Assembly (NCBI GenBank): GCA_050950345.1
Contig: JBMNHK010000008.1
Coordinates: 69,092-133,091 of the forward strand
Origin: Pelotomaculum_C sp050950345
Lineage (GTDB): Bacteria; Bacillota; Desulfotomaculia; Desulfotomaculales; Pelotomaculaceae
Length of the DNA stretch: 64,000 nt
Direction of reading: 5' to 3'
Part shown: piece by piece, positions 40,208-50,700 of the stretch
How the letters are laid out: the number at the start of each line of letters is the position of its first letter
Position numbering within the stretch: the stretch's first letter is position 1
Notes under the pieces: generated by a model
Seen by the model: only the letters and a program-made list of their open reading frames with translations
The model's database searches: none
Told to the model about the DNA's origin: nothing
Made by a program: the position numbers and the translations under genes

Positions 40208-42199
40208 TTAAGCTGTTCTTTTCCCTGCAAAGTATTTTACTATCCCATCTACGATGGCCTGGGCGGCTTTGTTCTTGAAGCTGTCCGTGTTAATCAGTTT
40301 CTCTTCAGCTTCGTTAGAGATAAAGGCCAACTCCACCAGTACTGCCGGCATATTGGATGTGCGCAACACCGCAAAGTTTGCTTCTTTGACACCTATGTCA
40401 CGCAGCCCCAGGCTGTCTACCAGTTCATCCTGAATTGCTTGCGCCAGCCTGTAGCTCTCTTGACGCCTGAGCGTTTCGCTGGAGCTGCCGGAGCCGGGGT
40501 AAATATAGGTGCTGGTACCGCCAATAGATGGATTATCGTTGGCGTTAATATGGATGCTGACAAAGATGTCGGCATTACCCTTGTTGGCAATATCGGAGCG
40601 GGCATACAAACCTACATCCGAGTCTCTGGATCTAGTCATAATGGCATTGGCCATTTTAGCCTTCAGCAGTTTTTCCACTCGCCTGGCAATATCCAGGTTG
40701 ATGGCCTTTTCCCGGGTACCGGCCTGTCCAATCGCCCCGGGATCGGGACCGCCATGTCCGGGATCAATGACAATTCTCCTGTTTTTCAATATTTCCGCCA
40801 GATTGGGGATATAAGTATCAACAGTCAGGGTCTTTCTGTCGCCGGCCAGAGATACTTCATACATAGCATCCTTATTCAGCTCGAAGACCAGCCTGGTCAC
40901 AGCGGGATTCTTTTGAAAATAGCCAGAGCGCACAGTGCTCACTGTTTTAGTGCCTACCTTTTGTTTTTCCGCCAGGGTTCCGGGAGCCACACCCTGGATA
41001 TCTACCACCAAGCGGTCGGGATTGCTCAGGAAAAAGGAATTGTAGGTGACAGGGGTGTCAGTTTTGATCACAAAGCTGGTCTGCTCAGTGGAAGTTTTTT
41101 TCACGACCATGGACTGCACATTACCAACTGCACTGTGCTCGTTCCGGTCAGCCCCTCTAGATACCGTATCATTCAACGCCACCAGCCAGCCGGCCACCCA
41201 ACCGCTGCTGCCATTGGGCAGTTTGACCTGACACCAGTCACCAGACTGACCCAGTAACGGCAAACTGTTTCCCTTAACAACAGTGCCAATAATGGAGCTA
41301 GACGTACCGGGTCCGCTGCGGACATTGACAACACTACCGTTCACTACGGCTATCTTTTCTGTGCTGCCGGCAGCAGGCGGCGTCTGGCTCCCGGCTGGCG
41401 GTTGTGCAGGCTGTGTACTACCACCTGTCTGCCCAGGAGTATCCTTTACTGTCACCAGCCAACCGGCTATCCAGCCAGTGCCGCCAGTGGGAAGACTAAC
41501 CTGGTACCAATCACCTTCTTGCCCCAGAACAGTCAGATTGTTACCCTGCACAACCGAGCCCACCACGGGGTTGGTTGTACCAGGACCGCTGCGTATATTG
41601 ACGACACTGCCGCTCACTGTGGCGACTTTTGACCCGCTAACCGGTGTAGTAGCAGGCGGTTGGCCGGCTGGGGCCTGGGGTGTAGGGGCTTGTCCACCCT
41701 CAAGTTTCACCAGCCAGCCAGACACCCAACCCGTACCCGTAGTCAACTGGATTCTGACCCAATCGCCGCTCTTATCGAGAACCTGGTAGCGCTCACCGCT
41801 GTTGCCTTGCGCTACCACTCCATGGTTGGTGCCGGGGCCACTTCTAATATTGATATAATTACCGTTTAATACTGCTACCTGGCCGGTTGTTGCAGCTGCA
41901 GGTTGCGACTGTTGCACATCCAACAACCAACCTGCGACCCAACCCTGGCCGCCGCTGTTTAAAGCAACACTATACCAGTCTGAATCCTGCTCTAAAATAT
42001 TCATTTTTTCACCCTGTTTGGCCTGAGCAACCACTGCATAGTCTGTCCCCGGTCCGCTGCGCACATTGACTGCATTGGCAGTCACGACAGCAGTCCCTCC
42101 GGCAGACCATGCCGGATTGCCGCAAAATAGTACAGCTCCGGCCAGTAGAACCGAACCGCAAAATATGGATAAAGGACGTAACGGATTCCTAATATTCAT
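40208..42199 (-). CDS. N-acetylmuramoyl-L-alanine amidase with four SH3 domains and AMIN domain
   Basis: About 663 residues from the ATG at 42199, which follows GGAGGTTAAACTG. A signal peptide (LSIFCGSVLLAGAVLFCGNPAWSAG) is followed by four bacterial SH3 domains (about 40-95, 108-160, 190-245, 275-330), each with a VNxRSGPGT start and GW(V/I)xGWL end. An AMIN domain follows (about 350-455). Last is an Amidase_3 catalytic domain with zinc ligands in IDPGHGG, REKAINL (Glu), SIHINA and the terminal VELAF. It is exported and cuts the amide bond between muramic acid and the stem peptide, probably in cell separation, sporulation or germination. Confidence 0.93.
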   Translation of the reverse strand: MNIRNPLRPLSIFCGSVLLAGAVLFCGNPAWSAGGTAVVTANAVNVRSGPGTDYAVVAQAKQGEKMNILEQDSDWYSVALNSGGQGWVAGWLLDVQQSQPAAATTGQVAVLNGNYINIRSGPGTNHGVVAQGNSGERYQVLDKSGDWVRIQLTTGTGWVSGWLVKLEGGQAPTPQAPAGQPPATTPVSGSKVATVSGSVVNIRSGPGTTNPVVGSVVQGNNLTVLGQEGDWYQVSLPTGGTGWIAGWLVTVKDTPGQTGGSTQPAQPPAGSQTPPAAGSTEKIAVVNGSVVNVRSGPGTSSSIIGTVVKGNSLPLLGQSGDWCQVKLPNGSSGWVAGWLVALNDTVSRGADRNEHSAVGNVQSMVVKKTSTEQTSFVIKTDTPVTYNSFFLSNPDRLVVDIQGVAPGTLAEKQKVGTKTVSTVRSGYFQKNPAVTRLVFELNKDAMYEVSLAGDRKTLTVDTYIPNLAEILKNRRIVIDPGHGGPDPGAIGQAGTREKAINLDIARRVEKLLKAKMANAIMTRSRDSDVGLYARSDIANKGNADIFVSIHINANDNPSIGGTSTYIYPGSGSSSETLRRQESYRLAQAIQDELVDSLGLRDIGVKEANFAVLRTSNMPAVLVELAFISNEAEEKLINTDSFKNKAAQAIVDGIVKYFAGKRTA

Positions 42200-42301
42200 C
42201 AGTTTAACCTCCATCAATCACCAGTCAATTAATTGAGTTGGCTAAGTGTGCATTTTCTACATAATCACCCAGGATTCCTCTTAAGGAAACAGTTTTTTTA
42301 T

Positions 42302-42335
42302 AATAAAAAACCATATGTGTTAGATCCATATGGTT
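42302..42335 (-). terminator. Terminator of the quinate-dehydrogenase-like gene
   Basis: AACCATATG (42309-42317) and CATATGGTT (42327-42335) are complementary, with the minus strand continuing TTTTTTATTATAAAAAAA. It lies about 110 bp after the stop at 42448. Confidence 0.65.
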
Positions 42336-42447
42336 AGACCGAATTGCAAAGTATTTGGTTCGAACAAAAACAATTTCATTGTAGTATTTTGTGCTATCTT
42401 AGACTATTTTCAATAAATAACTCTCTTTTTGCCCATTCTTCACATCA

Positions 42448-43362
42448 TTATTGCAAACTCACAATGCGGGGCTTAAAATCCAGCTTATGTAACAGGTCCA
42501 GGTATTCCCCAGGCGCAATTTCCGCCCAGGGCTTGTCCAGCATCGCTACCAGGGCTGCCTCCATCACATTAGTGCCGAAGGACCTGCCGCCGTACTCCGG
42601 CGTAGTAGTAATCAAGGTGCCGGCACCCTTGGCTTTCAGAAACTCTACATCGCTTTTAGTTGTGGTGTTGGTGAGGATAATCTGCCCTTGCAGCCCGTCC
42701 GGTATGTAGCGCCGAATCAGGTGGAAATCACCTGCAATGACCTGGTTATTCAGAAAGTATTGAGCATACTTTTTAACCTTAACCTCATCCTGGGTATCCT
42801 GTTTTTTCCCTGTGGGGTATATCTTATGAAAGGACATTTGGGTAATTATAGGCAAGAGTATAGTGGCCAGTACCTTCAGCGTCCTCATCGTATGTATAGG
42901 CAAGGGGATGCCTATAGCAAAAATAAGGTCACCGAAGGTCGTATTGCAGCCCATCTCGGCCATCGCCTCAGCCATGCCGAAGCGGTCCACCGAGCTGGCC
43001 AGCAGCACCCTGGTCCCTTTCTGCAACAGGCCGTGCTCCCGGGCCAGAATACGCACGGCTTCTCTCTCCAGGGTGTTTTTTAAGCCGCTGCCGTCCACCA
43101 CGGGGGTTGTCTTGACGGCCTCCATCAGGCGCAAGCCGTCCTTAATGGCATAGCGTTTTTCTTTCACCACCAGGTATACATCTATACCGCCCAATCCAAT
43201 AGCATCCACCTTGCCATCCAGTTCCCGGAGCAGCTCTATGGCACGGTCAAAATCACCGTCCGTACCCACACGTGAAATCTCAAACTGCTCTCCCAGCAGT
43301 TCGGTCACGATTTTATGGTCCCGTTTGGACGATCCCAGGCTAACACTGACCACATGCTTCAA
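42448..43362 (-). CDS. Protein annotated in relatives as quinate 5-dehydrogenase-like
   Basis: 304 residues, soluble, Rossmann-like. The start TTG at 43362 is set by AGGAGG 7 bp upstream. Recognisable segments are KHVVSVSLGSSKRDHKIVTELLGE, DAIGLGGIDVYLVV, TPVVDGSGLKNTLEREAVRIL, RVLLASSVDRFGMAEAM and GTLITTTPEYGGRSFGTNVMEA. I remember this family as conserved in anaerobic Firmicutes under that name, but the catalytic evidence is weak and no shikimate gene is nearby. Treat it as a conserved protein of uncertain function. Confidence 0.55.
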   Translation of the reverse strand: MKHVVSVSLGSSKRDHKIVTELLGEQFEISRVGTDGDFDRAIELLRELDGKVDAIGLGGIDVYLVVKEKRYAIKDGLRLMEAVKTTPVVDGSGLKNTLEREAVRILAREHGLLQKGTRVLLASSVDRFGMAEAMAEMGCNTTFGDLIFAIGIPLPIHTMRTLKVLATILLPIITQMSFHKIYPTGKKQDTQDEVKVKKYAQYFLNNQVIAGDFHLIRRYIPDGLQGQIILTNTTTKSDVEFLKAKGAGTLITTTPEYGGRSFGTNVMEAALVAMLDKPWAEIAPGEYLDLLHKLDFKPRIVSLQ

Positions 43363-43500
43363 GATAAGACCTCCTAATCGCTTGCTGTGGCTCGGTTTAT
43401 CTTATAACTTTACCATTGTATCCAATAGAAGCCAATATTTCAAGCTGTCAGTATGCTAACTCACTGGCAACCTTTAATAAGTAAAAACAACTTAAATCTA

Positions 43501-44925
43501 TCAAGGAGCCTGGTGCAGACCCTGAAATTCAGCGGCCTGAAGCTGGCGGGTTTTTTTATCTATATCTTCCGGCGCTTCAATATCAGAGCCGTTGGCAGCG
43601 CCGTACTCCTTAAATTTACGCGCGGTGACCAGCACCCTGCGCTCCAATGATCCTGCCGCGCTGTTATAGGCATCGACAGCTTGATCCAGGCCCTTTCTCA
43701 AGCTTACGAAATGCCGCGCCAGGGTACGCACCCGATCATACAGCTCCTTGCCCAGGCTGCTGATGATCTGAGCATTTTCAGCAATAAGCTCCTGACGCCA
43801 TCCATAGGCCACAGCTTTCAGCAGTGCGATCAGGGTGGTAGGTGTGGCCAGGATCACCTGTCTTTCCACACCATACTCGATGAGGGAAGGCTCCTGCTCC
43901 AGCGCCGCACTGAAAAAAGATTCACCCGGCAAAAACAGCACCGCAAACTCAGGGGAAGGTGAGAATTGCTCCCAATAGTTTTTGCTGGCCAGTTGACTCA
44001 TGTGCACCTTGATCTGCCTGGCATGTTCTTTGAGCCTGGCAGCCCTGGCAGCCTCCTCCTGGCACTCAATGGCTTCTAAATAGGCCTGCAATGGAGCTTT
44101 GGAATCAACCACCACGTTTTTACCGTTGGGGAGCTTGATGATCATATCCGGTCGCAAGCGGCCGGACTCCGTGGCAGAGGACTGCTGCTGCACAAAATCA
44201 CAGTATTCCAGCATCCCGGCCAGCTCAACCACGCGCTTTAGTTGTATTTCACCCCAACGGCCGCGCACCTGTGGCGTTCGCAGGGCTTTGACCAGGTTTG
44301 CTGTTTCGGCCTGAAGCTGTACCTGGGTGCCGCTCATGGATCTTACCTGTTCAAGGAGAGTTGCGTAAGCATCGATCCGGGTCTTTTCCAGCTCCTGAAT
44401 GTGGCTGTTCACCTTGACCAATGAATCCTGCAGAGGTTTAACCAAATCGTCAACTGCCTGCTGTCTGGCTGAGAGATCGCTTTTAGCGTAATCCTGAAAT
44501 TTTTCCAGTGTTGACCTGGCCAATTCCAAAAATGACTGGTTGTTTTCTCTTAGAGCATCACTGGAGAGCGCCTTAAAAGCATCGGCTAATTTCTGACGGG
44601 CATCATCTAAAATAGCCAGCTTCTCTAAAGAAGCCTTGCGCTCTTCAACCAACTGTGTAGTTAGCCGGGCAACCTCTCTGGTTTCATTTAGATATGCATC
44701 ACTCTGCCGTTTGATCTCAGCCCTATGCTTTTCAATTTCTTCTTTTAATTGACTGATTTGCAATTCCCGCTCTTTGATGCGTTCCAACAAAACACTTTGT
44801 TGCGCCGCCAGTTCAGCCTGCGCCTGTTCATAAACATTCCTGTTCCTGGCACGGAATACAAGCCAGGTTATGATACTGCCGATTATTATACCAGCTAGTA
44901 AAAAAAACCCTTCCGTTTTTCTCAC
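43501..44925 (-). CDS. rmuC: RmuC family protein
   Basis: 474 residues: one N-terminal membrane helix (about 7-24), a long coiled coil (about 30-170), then the RmuC domain with TPQVRGRWGEIQLKRVVELAGM, RPDMIIKLPNGKNVVVDSKAPLQAYLEA, FAVLFLPGESFFSAALE and VILATPTTLIALLKAVAYGWRQE. The domain has a PD-(D/E)XK-like core (DMI...VVDSK). In E. coli it limits recombination at inverted repeats. GTG start at 44925; divergent from the acyl-CoA synthetase gene. Confidence 0.9.
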   Translation of the reverse strand: MRKTEGFFLLAGIIIGSIITWLVFRARNRNVYEQAQAELAAQQSVLLERIKERELQISQLKEEIEKHRAEIKRQSDAYLNETREVARLTTQLVEERKASLEKLAILDDARQKLADAFKALSSDALRENNQSFLELARSTLEKFQDYAKSDLSARQQAVDDLVKPLQDSLVKVNSHIQELEKTRIDAYATLLEQVRSMSGTQVQLQAETANLVKALRTPQVRGRWGEIQLKRVVELAGMLEYCDFVQQQSSATESGRLRPDMIIKLPNGKNVVVDSKAPLQAYLEAIECQEEAARAARLKEHARQIKVHMSQLASKNYWEQFSPSPEFAVLFLPGESFFSAALEQEPSLIEYGVERQVILATPTTLIALLKAVAYGWRQELIAENAQIISSLGKELYDRVRTLARHFVSLRKGLDQAVDAYNSAAGSLERRVLVTARKFKEYGAANGSDIEAPEDIDKKTRQLQAAEFQGLHQAP

Positions 44926-45144
44926 CCCCGTTATAATTATTTTTACCCTGCCTTATTTTACTACCTCCGGCAGATGTTGCGCTATATAAAGCAAGGTGTA
45001 AAAACCAGTCATAGTACACACTCTATAATTTTAAAGCATACAAACTTATTATTGCACATTTTAAGGGATTGTAAGATAATAAGGTAATGTATTTTCAACC
45101 AGATAACTGCATGAAAGTTATTGGTTCCTTATGGAGGGCAGACG

Positions 45145-46794
45145 ATGTCGCATTTAAACAAAATCACTATTGCGCAGCTTTTTGACGATATAGTCGCTCA
45201 ATATCCTGACCACGAAGCGCTTGTTTATCCTGCTGCCGGTCTCAGGTATTCATATAAAGAATTACAAGCTGCCTGCAACCAATTTGCCAAAGGGCTGATG
45301 AAGCTGGGCGTTAAAAAAGGTGACCATCTGGCGGTTTGGGCCACCAATGTGCCGGAATGGGTTATTACCCAATTTGCCTGCGCCAAGCTGGGGGCAGTAT
45401 TGATTGCCCTCAATTACAGCTTTGAGGTGTTGGAGCTGGAATATCAGTTGCAGCAATCAGATGCTGTGACTCTGGTTATGATGGAAGGAACAACAGACTC
45501 TAATTTTCGCAGCATGATCTATGAATTAGCTCCTGAATTGAATGAATGCAAGGCCGGAGAGCTGGCCGCCAACAGGTTTCCTTTGTTGAGAAATGTGATC
45601 ATGATTGGCGGCAAAAAACATCCCGGCATGTTCACCTGGGGCGATGTGCTCAAAGCCGGGGAGAGTATTTCTGATCAAGCACTGGCTGAAAGAAGCGCTA
45701 CCATTGATCCGGACGACCCTGTGGTCATGGTATTTACATCCGGCACCACCAGCCGGCCCAAGCGGGTTATGCTGACCCACTATAATATCATCGCCAACGC
45801 TATGGCTCAGGCAGATTGCATGAACCTGACTCCACAGGATCGCATGTGTATAGCAATGCCTTTCTTCCATTGTATGGGGGCTATTTCCAGCAACCTTTGC
45901 TGCGTCTCTGTAGGAGCCACCATGGTGCCGGTGGAAACCTTTGATCCGGATATTGTACTGCGGACTGTGGAAAAAGAGCGCTGCACCGCTTTGCATGGTG
46001 TGCCGAGTATGTTCATTATGGAACTTGAACAACTGGAAAAAGAGAACTACGACATCTCTTCCCTGCGGACAGGCATCATTGCGGGCGATATGTGCTCCCC
46101 GGATTTGATTAAGAAAATAGTAGACGTTATGCATATGAGGGACATCATTACCTCCTATGGCCAGTCCGAAGCCTCACCCTGCATCACCAGCACCAGGTTT
46201 GATGATCCCTTAGAAATAAGGGCCTCCACAGTAGGGAAAGCGCTGCCGGGGGTGGAAGTGAAAATAATCGACACCAAGACCGGTGAAACGCTCCCGCCCG
46301 GTTCCCAGGGCGAAATTTGCGCCCGGGGATATAATATCACTAAAGGCTACTACAAAATGCCGGAAGCTACCGCTAATAAAATCGACAGCGAGGGCTGGGT
46401 GCATACCAGGGATCTCGGAACTATGGATGAAGACGGTTATTGTAAGATTACATGCCGGATAAAAGAATTGATTATTTATCGCGGTGAGCATATCTATCCT
46501 ATTGAGGTAGAGAACTTCCTGCGCACACACCCCTTAATTAAAGATGCACAGGTCGTAGGCGTGCCCAGTGAAAAATACGGCCAGGAAGTAATGGCCTTCA
46601 TCAGGGTTAATGAAGAACATACCCTAACAGCTGAAGAAGTCCGAAATTTCTGCAAAGGCAAGATTGCCAGCTGGAAAATACCAAGGCACATAATTTTTGT
46701 CAATGAATATCCCACCACAACCAGCGGTAAAGTTCAAAAGAGTAAGTTGCGGGAAATGGCAAAAAAAATGCTGGATCGTCAGGGGAGTCACTAA
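45145..46794 (+). CDS. AMP-forming acyl-CoA synthetase
   Basis: 549 residues from the ATG at 45145 (GGAGGG upstream; an earlier TTG frame start at 45121 lacks one). Adenylation motifs are VFTSGTTSRPKRVMLTH (phosphate loop), ITSYGQSEASP, GYYKMPEATANKIDSEGWVHTRDLG, and the C-terminal catalytic Lys in TTTSGKVQKSKLRE. It activates a fatty or short-chain carboxylate to acyl-CoA through an acyl-AMP. The closest pattern is the FadD3/medium-chain group. In syntrophic Peptococcaceae such enzymes feed beta-oxidation; the substrate cannot be fixed. Confidence 0.88.
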   Translation: MSHLNKITIAQLFDDIVAQYPDHEALVYPAAGLRYSYKELQAACNQFAKGLMKLGVKKGDHLAVWATNVPEWVITQFACAKLGAVLIALNYSFEVLELEYQLQQSDAVTLVMMEGTTDSNFRSMIYELAPELNECKAGELAANRFPLLRNVIMIGGKKHPGMFTWGDVLKAGESISDQALAERSATIDPDDPVVMVFTSGTTSRPKRVMLTHYNIIANAMAQADCMNLTPQDRMCIAMPFFHCMGAISSNLCCVSVGATMVPVETFDPDIVLRTVEKERCTALHGVPSMFIMELEQLEKENYDISSLRTGIIAGDMCSPDLIKKIVDVMHMRDIITSYGQSEASPCITSTRFDDPLEIRASTVGKALPGVEVKIIDTKTGETLPPGSQGEICARGYNITKGYYKMPEATANKIDSEGWVHTRDLGTMDEDGYCKITCRIKELIIYRGEHIYPIEVENFLRTHPLIKDAQVVGVPSEKYGQEVMAFIRVNEEHTLTAEEVRNFCKGKIASWKIPRHIIFVNEYPTTTSGKVQKSKLREMAKKMLDRQGSH

Positions 46795-46826
46795 TCAGGA
46801 GGTAATAAGTTCCCCCTTGAACACTA

Positions 46827-46851
46827 AAGCAGGGTCACGAAGACCCTGCTT
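46827..46851 (+). terminator. Terminator of the acyl-CoA synthetase gene
   Basis: AAGCAGGGTC (46827-46836) and GACCCTGCTT (46842-46851) form a perfect stem, with TTTTTG ten bases later. It lies 33 bp after the stop. Confidence 0.7.
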
Positions 46852-46870
46852 ACCTGATGTTTTTGTTAGC

Positions 46871-46945
<75 letters not shown>

Positions 46946-47226
46946 ATTAAGCTTTTTTTAAGTCACTAATATATTATATCTGATTTTTATTATATTGCAA
47001 GATTTTATCCTTAGAGCCCCAAACTTGCAATAGCCTGTTCTAAAACTCCCTGAGTGGCGCAAAGCACTTTCTTCATCTAGAGATAAGGGCAGGGCCGGCG
47101 TTCGTTTATTATCCCGGTTTACGGAGGGTTTATTCCTTTACAGCTGTGGGGAGTTGGTGTAAAGTTATTGTAGGAGTTTCTGAGGCGAAAAGATAAGATA
47201 TCACCGTCCTTGCGAGGCTAGCTGTC

Positions 47227-47255
47227 TTGACAAAACACAGTCAGGCCTGTAATCT
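47227..47255 (+). promoter_or_regulatory. Sigma-A promoter of the small membrane protein gene
   Basis: Consensus TTGACA (47227-47232) and TAATCT (47250-47255) are separated by 17 bp, 34 bp before the ATG at 47289. The 280 bp between tRNA-Arg and this promoter shows no gene. Confidence 0.65.
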
Positions 47256-47288
47256 TATATTGTCATGTAAATACATCAGGGGGTAATA

Positions 47289-47543
47289 ATGGATAAAGCC
47301 GAAAAGGATGCTATTATCAAATGGTTTACAGTAATTGCCGGGACCATAGCCCTGGGCATATTTGTATTTACGTCAGAACTGATTCCGGAGGATTATCGGT
47401 ATTGGTTTTTAATTGCGGATTTTGGTTTATTTTTCTTCGCCAATTTCCAGATCGTCAGCATAAGCACTGCCGCCCGTGAGAGAAAAGATAAAGAAGGTGA
47501 AAATAGAGCTGCCAGAAGACAAGCGGAACGCATGAAGAAATAA
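47289..47543 (+). CDS. Small two-helix membrane protein, unknown
   Basis: 84 residues. Membrane segments lie at about 11-29 and 37-58, followed by a strongly charged tail (RERKDKEGENRAARRQAERMKK). GGGGG lies 6 bp before the ATG, a good promoter is upstream and a terminator downstream, so it is a real single-gene unit. No family recognised. Confidence 0.55.
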   Translation: MDKAEKDAIIKWFTVIAGTIALGIFVFTSELIPEDYRYWFLIADFGLFFFANFQIVSISTAARERKDKEGENRAARRQAERMKK

Positions 47544-47636
47544 ATTCAGAAAAACAATAAAACCGATAAAAGAAGCGTTCACAAAGGGATTGAAGAAAGA
47601 AATCTTAGCGAACAGCTTCATGCAAAGGCAAAGTTA

Positions 47637-47688
47637 AAAGACCAATCACATCTAAGCTCAGTGACCTGGTGTGGCTGGTCTTTTTTTT
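47637..47688 (+). terminator. Terminator of the small membrane protein gene
   Basis: AAAGACCA (47637-47644) pairs with TGGTCTTT (47676-47683), with inner partial pairing and eight T at 47681-47688. Confidence 0.65.
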
Positions 47689-47755
47689 GAGGCGTTTATT
47701 TTTTTGAGGCGTTTATATATTGTTTTTTAAAGCCTTCTGTCATATGCATCCAAAT

Positions 47756-50700
47756 CTACACCAAGCCAAAATACTTCTCAAAGAATTGGCGCATTTTTTC
47801 AATAATTCCTTGCTTTTTCACCGCCCTGCCTCCGCCAAAGCGGGATACAGGCGGCATGATTTTATCAATGGCTGTACCGGTTGTTTTCAGCATTCCGTCC
47901 CGGAAAGCGTTATCAATGAATTTACGGGTTTCTTCAGGCTTTAGTTTTTCTTCTTCTATAATTGCTGCAATATCCTCTTCCTTACGCTCATGGAGGAATT
48001 TGCGCCAATCCTCATCTACTTTGGTCGATACATTGACTTGCTCAATAAACCGCTCGATAAGCTCTTTCTTACTGCGAAGTTCAATACTCGAATTAATAGC
48101 TTTATCAATAGTTGTAAGAATGGTTTTATCCTTACAGTTGGATTCTTGGTATTTAGCTACAAGCATAAGGATGTAGTCAATGTTTACCTCTATCTGTTTG
48201 ACTAGTTCAATCTCGAAAACTATGTCATCATTGATAGTTTCTTTGTCAGCATCAGCACCTTTTCTATACTCCTGATACAGGTCAATATAGATGCTCTGAT
48301 AGTCCTGAAAATCCCTTTCAGATAAAATCTCCTTTCCTTCAAAGTCATCGAAGGAAGTAAGAATATTCTTAAGCCGGAGTATTGCTCCATATAGCCGGAT
48401 AAAGTCTTTTTCCGCTTCTTCTCCGAGAATGGGTTGACCAAGGGGATACTGGGTTGTAAGAGTGGCCATCAATTCTTTGTAGCCCGGCTTGTACTCACCT
48501 TGATCATCATAGCCGTGATAGTATTCTTCGAATGTTCTTAGCAGTACAATACCGCCTGCATCCTTATTGCCGAATAGTGCAATAGCCCTGTCTGTTTCTT
48601 CTTTCAAATCCCGGAAACAAACGATATTGCCATAGGTCTTGACGCTGTTTAGAATACGGTTTGTTCTTGAAAAGGCCTGAATCAGTCCATGCTGCCTCAG
48701 ATTTTTGTCTACCCATAGCGTATTCAGGGTTGTGGCATCAAAGCCTGTCAGGAACATATTAACAACAATCAATATATCAATCTCCCGGTTCTTTACGCGA
48801 AGAGAGAGATCTTTGTAGTAATTCTGGAACCTGTCAGAGGAAGTATCAAAATTTGTGTTAAATATTGCGTTATAATCCCGGATAGCTGATTCAAGAAAAT
48901 CCCTGGAGCTTTGGTCAAGGTTATCCATACTAAAGTCCTCTTCAGGCAGCAGGCCGTCCGGCTCTTCCTCATTGGCACTATAACTGAAAATGGTTGCGAT
49001 GGTAAGGTTACGGTTCTTTTCCGCTATCTGCTTTTTGAACTCGTTATAGTATTTGATGGCCATGGGGATGGATGCAGCGGCAAAGATGGAGTTAAACCCG
49101 GCAACACGCCTTGTTTCACGTTTTTCGATCATTTTATTAGGATTGTGCTTATCTGCCTCTTCCCATTTAGCAGAGAATGTATAATAACTGTTACGCTTTG
49201 TCTTCTGGTCGAAATGTTCAAGAACGTAAGAAACTATTTCACTGATGCGCTGTGGATCTGCCAGGGCTTTTTCCCGGTCTATGGCGTAGACTTTTTTATC
49301 ATCAATGTAATCAGGCATCTTAATGGTATTGATAAAATCTATTCTAAAAGGCAGCACATTTCCATCATTGATAGCATCCACAATAGTATAAGTATGCAAC
49401 TTTTCTCCAAAAGCCTGCTCGGTCGTACGGAGCAGCGGGCTGCCGCCTGAAGCGGCATTGGCAGCAAAAATCGGTGTTCCCGTAAAACCGAAGATATGAT
49501 AATTCTTAAAACTCTTAGTAATGGCCCGGTGCATCTCGCCAAACTGGGAACGGTGACACTCATCAAAAATCAGTACCACATGTTTTTTATTAATATCATG
49601 TTTTTTATTTTTGCGGATAAATCTATCCAGCTTCTGAATCGTGGTGACAATGATTTTGTATTCATGAGGATTTCCTTTTTCGTCCCTGTCTTCCAATTGC
49701 CTCTGTAGAACCTTTGTCGACGTATTGCCATTAGCAGCCCCCTTTTCAAAGCGGTCATATTCCTTCATCGTCTGATAGTCCAGATCTTTACGGTCAACGA
49801 CGAACAGTACCTTATCTATGTAAGGCAACGCAGAAGCCAATTGGGCGGTCTTAAAACTGGTCAATGTCTTACCGGAGCCTGTCGTATGCCAGATATATCC
49901 TCCGGCGGCGGTTGTACCCATCTTCTTGTAGTTGGTTGACACTACAATACGTGATAAGATGCGTTCCGCGGCAGCAATTTGATAAGGGCGCATGACAAGG
50001 AGCAGGTCTTCGGAGGTGAAAACGCAGTACTTGGTTAGTATATTTAAGAGGGTATGCTTAGCAAAAAACGTCCTGATAAAGTCCACAAGATCAGGAATGA
50101 TCTTGTTATTAGCATCGGCCCAAAAACTTGTGAACTCAAAGCTGTTGCTTGTTTTTTTGCTTCTCCGGCGTTCAGCCCTGCTTTGCTCTTTGATATGGGC
50201 ATTCCTTGTGGTGTTGCTATAATACTTTGTATGGGTGCCGTTGGAGATGACGAAAATCTGCACATACTCAAATAAACCAGAAGCCGCCCAAAAGCTATCC
50301 CGCTGGTAGCGGTTAATCTGATTGAAGGCTTCTCGAATAGCAACCCCCCGCCGCTTCAGCTCCACATGGACAAGAGGCAGCCCGTTAACAAGAATGGTCA
50401 CGTCATAGCGAGTTTCATGCTTGCCGCCTGGTTCCTCCTGCCTGCCGGCAGGCACGGCATACTGGTTAATAACCTGCAGGCGGTTGTTATGGATATTCTT
50501 CTTGTCCAGGAGGTAGATGTTCTTGGTTGTTCCATCTTCACGTTTTAGAATCTGGATGTGGTCATCCTGAATTTTTCTGGTCTTTTCTACAATTCCCTCG
50601 TTGGCATTGGCAATGCACTCTGTGAAAAACCTCTCCCACTCACCATCTGTAAAGGTAAAATCATTGAGCAGTTCCAGTTGCTTCCGGAGATTTGCTGTCA

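Noticed and set aside
40187..41257. Plus-strand ORF of 356 codons
   Set aside because: Antisense of the amidase gene; low-complexity shadow of SH3 and amidase codons.
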